DNA of 64,000 nt from Paroedura picta (taxonomy: Eukaryota; Chordata; Lepidosauria; Squamata; Gekkonidae), in contig NC_135373.1 of the NCBI RefSeq assembly GCF_049243985.1, positions 96,405,213 to 96,469,212 of the forward strand, given 5' to 3'. The notes under the pieces are model-generated. The model saw only the letters and a list, made by a program, of their open reading frames with translations, was not told where the DNA came from and ran no database searches. The position numbers were made by a program, and so were the translations under genes. The first letter of the stretch is position 1, and every line of letters begins with the position of its first letter. Of the stretch, positions 42,601 to 53,580 are shown in pieces.

Positions 42601-45544
42601 AAGGGTCTGAATTATGAATGAGCATTTCTTGCTCTCTGGGCGGGGAAGGGACTTTTTAAAATAAATCTTTACGGCTCTGATTTGCTAAGCAGTAGCTGAA
42701 TGCCAGTTTAGACCTTTGTGCAGGTGTCACAACTGTCGTTACTCAGAAGTAAAGCCCACTTTAGACTAGGGTTTTCAGGTCCCTCATGGCCACCAGCAGG
42801 GGGTGAGGGAAGTGGTCCTAAATTCTGGTTTGGAAACTACTGGAGATTTGGGGGTAGAGGCCCAGGGAAGAAAGGAGGTACCACGCCATAGAGTCCACAA
42901 TTTTCTTCAAGGGAACTTGTTATGTCTGTGGGCATTTGGCAGCCGATGCAAATGAGGGCTCCTGCTATCCAACGTACTAACCAATCAAAGGAACCTATTA
43001 AGGTCCAGACTGATTGCTCTGCTTAGAACCAATCAGATCACTCTGTTTAGGGCCAATTGGATTGTTCTGCTTAGAGCCAATCAGGGGCGGCAGTGGGCTG
43101 CCTGAAAAGTATACAAGTGCATGAGTTCACCTGTTCTTGCCTGTTCAGTGTTTGAAGTTTGTGCTGGAGTTGCTAAAAAAAAAAAAAAGAAAGAGCTGTT
43201 TTGGAAGAATCAGAGTCTGCATGCACTGAACCCGCAGCCTTATTAGAACTGATTTCCATAGTCTGGAACTGTAATGTCACCTGGAGGCTGGCATCCCTGG
43301 TTTGGACAGACTTATTTTCTACTAATTACAGCAGCCTGACTCTGTGCTTATTTCTCCAGAGATAAAATGTCCTTCAATTCAGTGGGTCTTTCTCCCATGT
43401 ATTTAAATCTAAATCATTTGGATTGGTGGGATTTCTCTTTTCTCTATGGCTACATGGGCCTTTCCTTTTTTCCTTGTAAGTACAAAGATAATGTGTTTTT
43501 ATAAGCTGCGACGCTGGGAAAGATGCATAAAAAGTATTGCTTGAATGGTGGTGAAAGTCAACCCTTAGCAAAATATTAATAATGCCTGAGAATGCCTGCT
43601 GGAGCAAGGAACCCTTTAAGTATGCTTGACAGGGCCAGCCACATAGAATGTGTAAAGTTTTGACTTCAATCATAGGGATACACAGATGAAGGCTTGGGGA
43701 GTCTTGAACTGGATGAGGTTCTGGCAGGGAAGGCCAACTAGACTTTGCATGCAGAGATATGTAATGATACCCAGATGGCCACTTGTAAACAGAAAAGTCA
43801 CTTCCAGAAGAGTAATGGAGATATAAGAAGTGACAGAACAGGGAGTGCGTCACTGTGTTCTGTACATGAGTCTAAGCCATTTCAAGCCTTGTCATCAATT
43901 TTTGTGGTTGTTGCTGATTTCCAAATGTGACTCATTCTTCAATAAGAAACGTCTGGCTGCCCCAGGCTTTGAACTACCCCCTGCAATATGAAAATTTCAT
44001 ATTCCAGCTCAGCCTAGGAAACGATAGAGAAAGGGATGCCAACTCCAGGCCAAGAAATTCCTGGCAATTTTGGAGGGGAGGGATATAATACCAAGAAACC
44101 CCCCCCCTTAACCTGAAAGAGCAGCTTTGCTACAGGGGGGGGGGGAGTCAGAACAACAGAGGAGGGGGAGCAAACAGCTGCTAGTGCTGCCATCAGAGTG
44201 AAGGTCTGTGCATAGGGTTGCCAGATCTGGGTTGGGAAATACCTGGAGATTTTGGGGGTGGAGTTTGGAGGAGGTGGGGTTTGGAAAGGGAATGGTAACG
44301 CCATAAACTCCATCTTCCATAGTAACTATTTTCTCCAGGGAAACTCATCTCTATTATTTGGCAATCTATTTGCAATTCTGGATGGTCTCCTGTTCCTACC
44401 TGGTGATTAGCAACCCTATGTGTGCATCTCCTTCTCCTTTGCATGAGACAAAAAGAGAAGGAAAGCTGCTGTGGCAGTTAAAAAAAAGAAGGACAAAGAA
44501 ACAATTACAGAAGTGAGTGATGAGGTACTTTGAACTTCTTGAAAAATGACCTTCTGCCCACTCCTGCTGTGGTGGAATAAAGCAAGGCTGAGATATCTGT
44601 TTGGTCCTGGCCTAAACTCTTTCGCCAGTGATCCTCTTAGTAAAGCGAAAATAAAAGCAAACGCATTGCCTGCAAGGAAGAAGACTGGCGGGCCATACAT
44701 CGACACTTACCTGGATAGTTCTGGCAGCAGAGTGTTCGGATGACTCAACAAAGAGTATTTCATCTGCTCGAAGATGCTGTTCCCCCACTTTTCAAGCATG
44801 CGTGTGATGCTCTTTAGGCCTTGAATGTTCACCCTCTCTGCTGTAATAACAGAAGTCCAGAGGGAACAAAAAAGAAAGCAGTAAGACAAAGTAACTACAC
44901 TGACTAGGCTGTAGTCTTAATTGTATTTGCTACCAAAATCTTCCAAGATTAAAGCACAAATAAAAATATGAAACTGCCAGGCTTCATGCCCTTGTGGAAT
45001 TGGGTATAATTTCTTGAAATGTGCGAGGGATAAAGATAGTCAGCCATCAAAACTTAGGGCTTTAGGAACATGCCAAAATGTGTTGAAGGCTTCACAGCTG
45101 GAATCCACTGGTTGTGGGTTTTTTGCAGCTGTGTGGCCATGGTTCCTTGGCATGGAGAGATTCCCATCTTGTTGTGTTCTACCTTTGAAGATGCCAGCCA
45201 CCATTACTGGTGAAATATCCATGACATTCCTGTCAAAATTCTTAAAGGCAGGAATTTATTCAAGCTTTTATAAGGAGCATTAGGTTATGACAAATTATCA
45301 GTGTTCAGGGCACCTTATGACATTGCACAGGCTAAAAAATTAGCAGGTCCCTAGTTCCTAGAAGCGCAGAAAGAACCTTCCAAATTACCTGTCTGATGCC
45401 TTACAGGCACCTCTTACCTCCATCTCTATAGTTCCATCCCTGAATTTCATGCAGAAGCTCCTTCTGACAGATACTGGTGGGCAGAAGATGGAAAAAGAGG
45501 AGAAGTAGAAGGGCACATTTGATAGGCAGTATCACAGCTTTCAT
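39386..45544 (-). CDS. Unrecognised gene: predicted small secreted helical protein with Arg-rich tail, 3 coding exons
   Basis: I do not recognise this protein. Coding exons 45418-45544, 44711-44840 and 39386-39608 total 480 bp, or 159 residues plus TAG, with consensus splice sites and matching phases (1, then 2). Residues 1-26 (MKAVILPIK, a Leu-rich core, then PTSIC) look like a signal peptide; cleavage near C26 would leave a mature chain with no cysteine. Residues 45-65 and 90-118 form amphipathic helices, the second with coiled-coil-like spacing (NLLKQVHSMKKRLASLNERL). Residues 131-159 are strongly basic (VRLRRLPRVRRRMYLQRQ). A pyrimidine-rich acceptor 7 bases before the ATG implies an upstream noncoding exon. 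The gene lies upstream of HEBP1 on the same strand. It could be a cytokine- or peptide-like factor or a heparin-binding or antimicrobial protein; this is inference. The gene model is firm, the function unknown. Confidence 0.75.
39973..40025 (+). repeat. Short BovB/RTE-tail-like fragment
   Basis: gaagtcgtgtccgacccatc and gtgacccc resemble the BovB/RTE 3' region found in squamates and ruminants. Only about 50 bp. Confidence 0.4.
40145..40345 (-). repeat. 5S rRNA-derived SINE
   Basis: On the minus strand agatcttggaagctaagcaa followed by gctggtatttggatgagag matches the 5S internal promoter. It is followed by ccaatggcaaaccaactcc and ccataagtcagctgtaactt, a tail shared by reptile SINEs. In the 5.1-kb intron of the unrecognised gene. 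Confidence 0.7.
41545..41670 (+). repeat. tRNA-derived SINE (second type)
   Basis: gtagaactttggctttggac (A-box region), acccgggtttgacactcc (B-box region) and gcctgtcactctcgttctct. The 3' part of a related copy is at 56378-56480. Confidence 0.55.
41985..42180 (-). repeat. MIR-like CORE SINE
   Basis: Plus strand tgcttcacgtatgttatctc, aatccttata, cagatgggaggtttagagaa, gtttgcctaaagccacctga and gttttgaaccaagga follow the MIR consensus in order. Ancient and diverged. In the long intron of the unrecognised gene. Confidence 0.6.
42768..43299 (+). mobile_element. TAGGGTTGCC-ended MITE (copy 5), split by an LTR insertion
   Basis: Left part 42768-42917 (tagggttttcaggtccc ... caagggaact) and right part 43246-43299 (gaactgatttccatagtctg ... 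ctggcatccc) fit one family member interrupted by 328 bp. Confidence 0.65.
42918..43245 (+). mobile_element. Fossil solo LTR nested in a MITE
   Basis: 328 bp beginning TGTTATGTC, flanked by a perfect 5-bp duplication GAACT (42913-42917 and 43246-43250). Upstream half has CCAAT boxes at about 24-bp spacing near 42979-43080, a GC box and a TATA-like agtataca near 43110, the order of an LTR promoter region. No internal viral region is present. Family probably ERV-like, not resolved. Younger than the MITE that holds it. Confidence 0.55.
44033..44110 (+). mobile_element. TAGGGTTGCC-ended MITE fragment
   Basis: gggatgccaactccaggcca to ggcaattttggaggggag resembles the left end of the family. Short. 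Confidence 0.4.
44213..44418 (+). mobile_element. Complete TAGGGTTGCC-ended MITE (copy 6)
   Basis: 206 bp, TAGGGTTGCCAG ... TTAGCAACCCTA, with short terminal inverted repeats. Flanks tctgtgca (44205-44212) and tgtgtgca (44419-44426) match at 7 of 8 bases, which fits a hAT 8-bp target duplication. Used here as the reference copy. Confidence 0.75.
44711..44840 (-). CDS. Unrecognised secreted-protein gene, coding exon 2
   Basis: A 130-bp exon with acceptor ctgttattacag and near-perfect donor CCAG|GTAAGT. It completes Ala43 and encodes ERVNIQGLKSITRMLEKW... to LLPELS, with two bases of Ser86 at its end. Phases match on both sides. Confidence 0.75.
45418..45544 (-). CDS. Unrecognised secreted-protein gene, coding exon 1 (signal peptide)
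   Basis: The ATG at 45544 (A at -3, A at +4) follows an acceptor gttctttcttgcag by 7 bases. The exon encodes 42 residues: basic start, hydrophobic ALLLLLFFHLLP core, then QKELLHEIQGWNYRDG. The donor GGAG|GTAAGA is strong. Confidence 0.75.
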
Positions 45545-45631
45545 CTTTAGGCTGCAAGAAAGAACAATAAAATCTATCCTTTGGTTTTCCTTACTTTCAG
45601 GCCTAGTGGTAAAATGCAGAATTAAATGTGG

Positions 45632-46004
45632 CATAGCCTGGAGAAAAGGAGGTTGAGAGGGGACATGATAGTCCTCTTTAAGTATTTGAAAGGTTGTCAC
45701 TTGGAGGAGGGCAGGATGCTGTTCCCATTGGCTGCAGAGGAAAGGACGCGCAGTAATGGGTTTAAACTACAAGTACAACGATATAGGCTAGATATCAGGA
45801 AAAATGTTCATAGAGTAGTTCAGCAGTGGAATAGGCTGCCTAAGGAGGTGGTGAGCTCCCCCTCACTGGCAGTCTTCAAGCAAAGGTTGGGTACACACTT
45901 TTCTTGGATGCTTTAGGATGCTTAGGGCTGATCCTGCGTTGAGCAGGGGGTTGGACTAGATGGTCTGTATGGCCCCTTCCAACTCTATGATTCTATGATT
46001 CTAT
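45632..46004 (+). mobile_element. CR1 LINE 3' end
   Basis: LEKRRLRGDMIVLFKYLKG through the ORF2 end, gggttggactagatggtctg and (ATTCTATG)n. Very close to 21765-22434. Lies about 80 bases upstream of the coding start acceptor of the unrecognised gene, so probably in its first intron. Confidence 0.92.
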
Positions 46005-46009
46005 AGCCC

Positions 46010-47235
46010 TGCAAGCATTTACAGCACTTCATGTTGAAGACGAAGGCTGTATGTAGTAATAATGTCCTGTAGGTAAGATTTTGTATCTGTAAAACTAGTC
46101 ATTGCGTTTAGTTAATGTTTGTGTCATTACAAAGTTGGAAACTAAACAGAACTCATGGGCATAATCTGTTGCTGAATGTTGTGACAGAATGTTATTGATG
46201 TCAAAAGATAATTGTGCAATCTTATAATAAAATTAGAAAGGGGAAGATATGACAAAACATACTGCTTACAATGTTACATACTGCATTCTGTGGTTAAATG
46301 GCAAGAGTGAAGACTTAGCCATGTCACAGATTCATTGACATTTGTCAGACGAGGTGGAGTGAAATTCCCCTTTAGGGGACTACTCAAGAGCAAATATAGC
46401 AGAATCTTGTCTCTACCATCCTGAAGAGGCACAGTGATCTCCTTCTCTGAGGGACACCCAGCATGAAGGCAAAGGGTGTTCATTCGAACACTGTTAGTAG
46501 TTGAAAGGTGACTGTCAAAAGGATGTGAGACTATCCCTTGAGGTTTTTGAAATGAAAGTGCAGTGGCAGCAATTCTAGTAGTTTTAACAATGACAGTGAA
46601 AAATTTTGCATTGAAATATTTCAGGCAATGCTGGTAGCACTTTCTTTTTTGCCTGCAAATCTTTCCTCCTGTCACTGTTCTAGTAGCTTTTGTGAAAAGA
46701 ACTGTTATGTTTGTGAAAAGAACTGTTATGTAAATCCCTTTGTCAAGTCTTTTGTGCAGCTTGTCTGAAAACTTTAATGGTTATCCTGACCCTGTTTCGG
46801 AGGATTTCGATGAACAAGGACATTCTTCCAGGAAAAGCTTATAGTACTAATATGTTTTTGTAATCATAATTCTATGTATGTGAATTGAGTTTAAACGAAA
46901 TCACCACCTGCACCTGTTTATTTTATTTCTGCAAGATGATGATTTTGGGAAAGGGGACAAAAAGAGACAATGCAATTTCTTTCTAAACTCACAGGGGTCT
47001 CCTTACTGAGAAACAGTATCACAGTTATCACACATATTTCAAGATGTCTGTGTCTGGACCTGCTGAAACAGATTTGCCCTTGGACATGTTCTTCTTGATT
47101 ACAAATTGTAGTAATGTTTGATCATTTTTTATCATCAGAGTATCTCTTTTGAATCTGCTCCAAAGGTTCTCCTTTACTAAAGTGATACAGAAAAAACATA
47201 CAGTGACAGTTCTGTGGTAGTTAGGAGCTTTTTTC
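46010..47235. other. Intergenic stretch, no gene seen
   Basis: A short direct duplication of tttgtgaaaagaactgttatg is at 46688-46730. The open frame at 46274-46675 on the minus strand has no recognisable motif. Confidence 0.4.
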
Positions 47236-47237
47236 AA

Positions 47238-47455
47238 GAGCCAGCTTGGTGTAGTGGTTAAGAGGGGTGGCTTCTATTCTGGAGAAACCTGCTTTGATTT
47301 CCCTCTCCTTCACATGCAGCCAACTGGGTGACCTTGGGCCAGTCACAGTTCTCTCAGAGCTTTTTCAGCCTCATCTACAGGGTGTCCTTTCTCAAAAGAG
47401 GAAGACAATTGTCTGCTGCTTTGAGACTCCTTAGGGTAGAAAACAATAGAGCTAC
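47238..47455 (+). repeat. tRNA-derived squamate SINE
   Basis: gagccagcttggtgtagtgg (A-box region), tttgatttccctctcc (B-box region), ccttgggccagtcacag, and the ctttgagactcctta end. Confidence 0.85.
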
Positions 47456-47593
47456 CCCCCCCAACAAAAACAGTTTTTCTTTTTAGTTGCCTGGGTTGAA
47501 ATGCAGTATTGTTAGCATTTCTTAAATCATCATAACAACTTTAGAGTAAAACAATTCTTGGTAGTTGTTGTCTGACAAGTATAGGGTAAGCCA

Positions 47594-48418
47594 GGGCCAT
47601 TCCGCACATTGAAAAAATAGCGTTACGTCAGCACAATAGTATAAAAAATTGTGCCTCCATCCATTCCTCACCACCTGGCTCTCTCACTCTCCTCTGTCGC
47701 TTCTCACATTTCTTGGCACTCCGCATGCCTGTTTGAAATGGCAGAGGAAAGAAATGCGCTATACATGCGACCCTACTCCGCCTGTCAATCAAGCCCGGCA
47801 GCCAATCATCTTTCTAACTGTTTTGAAGGGACCATGATGCAAGCTATTTTTTGTTTTAAAAAGTAAAACTTCTCCGTTGCTATGCCTACACATCTAATCA
47901 TAGATGCATAGTGCTTTTTTTTTTTTACTGCAACCCCTTTTGGAATAATGAGCCTTGAAGCTTTAAAAAAGTAACTTGGTTCCCGATTTTTTGGGGGGTA
48001 GGGATGCTAGAGAGGCATGCTTTGTGTGTTAACTGGTGGGGAAAACTTTTTTTCCCTCTGCCTGGATGATTGAACGCATATTTGTTGCTCCAGGCAGTTT
48101 GCTTCAGAAGAAAAGCCCCGTCACCGGGAAAAGGAAGAGGGAGGCGGGTGCAAGGTGGATGCTGGAGGCGAATATAGTGCTACTTCTCCTCCACACCTTT
48201 CCTTAGTGTGTGTTTGCTGGTTGCTCTCCTCTTGCTCACACTACATGGCTGGGGGAGTCCACTTTTGTGGATTCTCCAACTAGCGCTTTAAAATGGAGGA
48301 TGTAGCTGCCGGTTTGCTGCTAGGATGCTGGATGCTGGCGACATCGTGTGAAATGCCAAAAAAATGATGTCAGCAAAAGGTAAGCCTTTCACTATATTTT
48401 CCGGGTGCGGAATGGCCC
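47594..48418. mobile_element. GGGCC-ended nonautonomous DNA transposon (copy 1)
   Basis: 825 bp with terminal inverted repeats GGGCCATTCCGCAC ... GTGCGGAATGGCCC and a 3-bp flank duplication CCA (47591-47593 and 48419-48421). No transposase frame is visible. It shares internal phrases with 50007-50904, such as a gattc-flanked hairpin near 48255-48280. A 3-bp duplication suggests the PIF/Harbinger group. Confidence 0.85.
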
Positions 48419-48605
48419 CCAGTGTCCTCTAGGAAGGCTAGAAAGGTGTCCATGGACTACAGAATCTCCTGGCCTTTGTCTCTGTTCTTCTTTGGGGAAC
48501 CAGTCACAGGGGTGTTTGAATGCTCATCAGTTCTGCTCATATAATGTTCACCAGTCACAATCAATAAGCCAGTTTTCAGAAGACACAGTCTGTTAAAGTT
48601 CTGCT

Positions 48606-48690
48606 TTCCCCTTCGCCTTGCTGTGTAGCTGCTCCTCTCAGTAGGCAGTTGTTTAAACAGTAAAACCAGTCACCATCGTATAAATCAATC
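48606..48690 (+). repeat. Unclassified repeat, related to 49490-49575
   Basis: cccttcgccttgctg ... cagtaggcagttgtttaaa resembles the second stretch at moderate identity. Family unknown. Confidence 0.4.
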
Positions 48691-49489
48691 ATCCATAAAA
48701 GCTGTGTTTTTGAAAAAGAATCCTCCAGTTCCATATTCCTGATAACATTAATGGCTGCCAAGCATATGTATTAACCCTACATTGTCAATGTTACAGTTAG
48801 TAAAATAAGATATTTCTCTTGTGATTTGTCTTTATAACTTCAAAAACTATCTTCCCTTGGCATATCAGATATACCTACTTTGCCTTGCCTTAAATAATAT
48901 ATTTTATACCAAGGAAAGGCAAAGAAGGGCTAAGTGACTTCTCAATAAAAGTATTTCATTTTAACAGAGAGTGACCAACATGGCTAAGAGATCTTTTTGT
49001 GATCTACCACAACTTAACTATGGAAGGTCAGGTTTTACACCGTACATGCTGAAAGGGGGGGGGGGGGGACCATCTTTCCTTAGCCAGATTTTTATATTAA
49101 GTTACATTCTGTTAAAAATATTACAATTAATCCAGAGCTACTAGAAGTAATTCTATAATTTGCTTTCAGGACCATCCTTGTCCTTAACAGTACTCCTATT
49201 AAAATTAATCCAGACTCTCCGCTCTTATTCCCAACTCCCAACCTCTAACAGACAAATATAACTCCCAAAATCATATTTCCCTCTTTCCCAGCACTCAGCT
49301 GCTTCTGGTTATTTCTAGGAATACTCAAATACCCACTGCTTTGGTTCACATCCTGTTCTCTGGTACTAAACAGGAATCTTTACTCATTTGTGGCTGTGTG
49401 GCCAGGTTGCTTCATTGTATTCCTTCCTAACTGTGCAGGACTGTGCAAATGGCTTTTTTTGTGCATGCGCAAATTTAGTTCTCTCCCCT

Positions 49490-49575
49490 TCCCGTTACTG
49501 CATGACTGCTCCACTCAGCAGGCAATTGTTTAAGCTCACAATTAAATCAGTTATAAATTATTTATATATCACTCA
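49490..49575 (+). repeat. Unclassified repeat, related to 48606-48690
   Basis: ccccttcccgttactgcatg ... cagcaggcaattgtttaag is a diverged match to the stretch 0.9 kb upstream. Confidence 0.4.
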
Positions 49576-49804
49576 TAAATAAATGCTACATTTTAATAAA
49601 CCCCTAACTGTCATTTTTCATCTAAGTAGTTCATAGCAAAAGTAATGGATGCTGGTAAATTTGTCAGCAACAGTTTTTCCCATGACATATATCCATGCAC
49701 TGATATCATTGTTGCTTTTGGGGAATCTTACCCTGTTAAAAGTGTTTAGGTTTTTCTGCAGATCTGGGGTTTTCTGCTAGATTTGCAGAAACGTTTCCCT
49801 ATGG

Positions 49805-49992
49805 GGAAGGGCTAGGGGTCAATGGCAGAGCATCTGCTAGGCATGCAAGAGGGTCCAGGTTCAGTCTCCAGCATCTCCAGTTACAAGGATCTGGTAGGAC
49901 CCTGGACAGCCACTGCCAGTCTGAGTAGACAGTACTGATCTTGATGGACCAATGGTCTGATTTGGTATAAGACAACTTCCTGTGTTTATGTA
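49805..49992 (+). repeat. tRNA-derived SINE (third type)
   Basis: ggcagagcatctgctaggc (A-box region), ggttcagtctccagcatctc (B-box region), gccactgccagtctgagtag, gatggaccaatggtctgatt and a gtataagacaacttcctgtg end. A common squamate SINE form. Confidence 0.8.
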
Positions 49993-50006
49993 CCCCCAGG
50001 CTCTGG

Positions 50007-50904
50007 GGGCCTTTTCGCACGGGGATCTTTGTTGCAAATTGTTTGCGGAATGAAAAATCGCCATTTAAAATAGTGGAATTCGTCGTTATGCATACCTGCC
50101 TTTGTAGTGGAATCAGTTGCGTTTTTTAGCGTTTCCCACAGGCTTCCGGTCTCGGCAGAAATCGCTAGAAAGGAAGCGCTATTGCCAAGCTCGTCCCGCC
50201 CCTGGCCGTCAAGCAGCCAATGGGCAGCCGTTAGCATGCTCCCAAACAGCCCCTTTCCCTTTAAGAAAGGTTTAAAAAAAAAAAAAAACAGACCCATAGC
50301 AACGAATCTAGGTAGATTCGTTGCAACGGAGAGACCCATCCAGCTGCCTAATGTGAGCTGTCGTTTGATTGTATGATCGTTGGCACGCTGCCTCGAGTGA
50401 TAAAAAAAAAATCCCCCCCCCTCTCACGGGCCCGATTTTCGGCTGAATTAATGTGTAAAAAATAAAGGGACTTTATTTCAGCAAACGGGCTTTTATGTGG
50501 TTTGTGCTTAGTGACTAAAGGTGAAGGACTGAAGCCAGGGAAGCCTCTAAACAGAAAGAGGCTCGCTGGTGCGTTTATCCCCGCTCGCTCGGAGAAAAAA
50601 AAATGGCGATCGCTTCGCCGGAAGTTTGGAGGACAGGCTCAGGAGGAGGGACTTTGAAGAACCCGCAACAATGGTAACGCACAGGTCTTTAGCGCTAGTG
50701 TTGCAGATTGGTTGCAGGAGTGTATCGCTATCCGGAGGGTGAATCCACTTTTCTGGATTCCCCTGAAAGCGCTACAACGAAGTGCTTTTTGCTGATTGGT
50801 TTCAGGAGTGTTGCAGATTGTCTGCGACGTCATGCATTAAGGCAAATTAGTAGCGTTTTCAATTAGCAACCATTGTGCTATTTTGAAGCCGTGCGAAATG
50901 GCCC
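50007..50904. mobile_element. GGGCC-ended nonautonomous DNA transposon (copy 2)
   Basis: 898 bp, terminal repeats GGGCCTTTTCGCACGG ... CCGTGCGAAATGGCCC, 3-bp flank duplication TGG (50004-50006 and 50905-50907). The interior has a higher CpG content than its flanks. Shares ends and internal gaatccacttttctggattc-type sequence with copy 1. No coding region seen. Confidence 0.87.
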
Positions 50905-53250
50905 TGGGAGTTCCTGTGGTACAATGTTTTTGATCCATACCATGGGGTTGTACTTGGGGAAATACAAATATGATATTATTTTAGCTTAAGGTTAAGAAAG
51001 ATTGTCATAGTTTATCAATGGTATATGTCTCAAATTATAAAATAAAGTTGAAGATTCCACAGACAGGCACTAGGTTTATATGTATTTTTTTAAAATTGCC
51101 AAATACATTAGAATGTATTAAAGTAAATTAATTAAACTTATTGACATAATACTGATAATGTCATACTCCATCCTATTTTTCTAATGTTGTTCTTCTAACC
51201 AGGACTTTAGAAAGAGGGCTGGTATGGTTCTTATTACTAAACAATTAGTATAGTTAAAATTGGTAAGTAGCTTCATACTACTTTAATCTCTCACTAGAAC
51301 TTCTATTCTGTCCCCTCCTGTCAGACCAGGTAGTCTTTTGCCACTTTAATATTAAATACAAAACTACCATTTCCATGTATATTTCTCTTGTTTTCAGTTG
51401 ATAATAAGTGCCAAGGGGAAAGTGAAGAAGTCAATGGGGCTTGGGACACCATCTTCTTAACAGTTTGTTTCTTGAGGATCTTGCTTTCATCAAAGGACAT
51501 TGAGGCAAATGGTTGGTGTACAGAGACTTGGTCCCTCAGTTTTGCCCTTTATCCTCACTTGCTTCTGGGCTGAGGACATAGGAGGCATCAACAGGCAAAC
51601 TGGCTGAGTTAGATATGATCCTCATAACCCTGAAAAAGACCGAAATTCTTGTGTTGGTTGAGGCTGGAAGCATAGAAAAGCAGGGAACAGAGAGCTTCTA
51701 CAAAATGGATAGCAGTTGTGTTAAACAGGGTAGGATTGTTTTCTTGCCTTCAGCATTAATTAGTCAGGCCTATTGGCAGGGATTGATCAGATTTAAAATC
51801 AATTTATTAACCTAAATTATCAAGTTTCTCATCTGATAAGAACACATGAATTCCAAATGGTTATGTCACAGAATTCATTTATCAACTGCTTGGCTTTGTA
51901 GTAAATGCTGAAAAAATTAAATTACCTATCCAGTGAAGCATGACCCTCATCTCTTAATAGCTTTGAAAGAATCCCAACCCATCTCCTTCATATGCCTAAG
52001 ACTTACTGGGAGTTGGCCCACATATAAATGAGTATATTATTATTATTGTCCTTTATTTTTTCTATATTCCAAGTTAGGTTAACAGCACTTAGGAATATTA
52101 AAACTAGGCATACTTTAAAAGAGATAATGAGTTTCATGTTACAGTTGTTTTAGGAGAAATGCATCCTGCTGGGTCCAGTGAACTACATTTTCAAATGGGG
52201 CACCTACACACATTCATGCACATGTTTCCCCGCCCCCCCTGCCTCAGCTGTCCTTCATCCCACCACTTCACAGACAATAGGGAAATAAAGGGAGGAGGTG
52301 AAAGGGGGTAATAAGATTATCTTCTCAAGAGGTCATCAAATTTAGGAAATCACACCATGAAACAAATGTGTAATTTGCTTGAAAATGAGTTCCATTGTTA
52401 TCAAAAGGACTTCCAAATTGGCATTTCGTATCTGATCATTTGGGAAAGCTAGATTGTGAATATTTAAAATCATAAACATGTATTGTAAACATCCTTTGAA
52501 TACAGTTGCATCCAAATTGACATTCCTCATTATTTGTGTATCTTTTTGGGGATGGAAATTTGCAAACTAAAACCGTGAGTATGTTGGCTTCTTGCTAGGT
52601 CTGGAGGCTCAGGATTTAGTGAGACTTAAGGGCCAACCCAGATGTTTGAGTTCTAACAAGTTAGGTCCTGGTTAGCCAGACCCAACTTGGGTTCTCTGTG
52701 CTGGGTTGTCACACAGCAGCTGCAAATAATGGCATTTAAAAAACTCAAGGAGAGTCCAAGGTGGTTTGGAACACTACCATAGAGGAAGATTTTCTGTCCC
52801 CCTCACTGCCATTTTCCTGTGACAAAACACTGCTGGGTGGGGAAGTTACTTCCCTATTGTCACTGTTCTGCATGTACAGAATACCCCATGTGGAGTTGCA
52901 AAAATGGGTGGATAACTCCTCAGTGCTCTTTTGGTATAGGAAAACAGCTGGGCATTTGAAATCTCGTTGTGCTTTCCTCTATTATTAAAAGTCATTCTCT
53001 ACAGCTGCTTTGTGGTTGCAGGGAATCCAGGTTCACAGTACTGAAAAACTGATACAGGATTTGGGGACCCACTTGCAAGATTTGGGGGCCCATGCCTGCT
53101 TACCGAGACCCAGATAATTTTCTGCAAACATATAGTTTGTCTGCAGAACTTTAAATTACAGAAGACATTTCCCATGGAGATGGCCCTTTATTTCAGATGA
53201 ATTGTTGAAGATGTTATCCTTATCCATTGTTGTTCCTCTATATATTTGTG
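50905..53250. other. Intergenic stretch, no gene seen
   Basis: AT-rich DNA without a supported exon or well-kept repeat. Confidence 0.4.
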
Positions 53251-53457
53251 AAACAGCCTAGAGGGTGAGATGTGTCCGGCTGTCCAAGTTGGAATAGGGA
53301 CAATCAGGGTGCAGCCAGCTTTGCCCTGATTGGCCCTGCCCCAGCAGCTCCCGCCCTCCGGCCCTGGACTCTAGCCTCTTTGCTCCCAGATGCCTCAGTG
53401 CCTGGGGCCAGCAGCAGGTAAGGGGAGAGGGCCGTGGGCAAAGAGTCATGGTGAAGG

Positions 53458-53580
53458 TCTTGCTAATGAGTGCCTCTTGGCCTGCTAGGCTGGGCTTGCT
53501 AATGAGGGCCTCCCGGCCTGCTAGGCTGGGCCTGCCGACGAGGGCCTCCCGACTTGCCTGCTAAGGAGCTCTGTCCCGGC
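53458..53580 (+). repeat. GC-rich minisatellite, about 37-bp unit, 3 copies
   Basis: Repeated units of the type gctaatgagggcctcccgg, then cctgctaggctgggc, within a 450-bp GC-rich block (53260-53730) that ends in an inverted repeat AGCCCGTTC/GAACGGGCT-like pair. The block looks like part of a larger repeat I cannot name. Confidence 0.7.

Noticed and set aside
43374-43853. 159-codon open frame on the minus strand inside the long intron of the unrecognised gene
   Set aside because: No recognisable domain, low-complexity composition, and no supporting splice sites in phase with neighbouring exons.
53458-53580. CRISPR-like array from regularly repeated units
   Set aside because: Units are adjacent without unique spacers and the context is vertebrate; it is a minisatellite.
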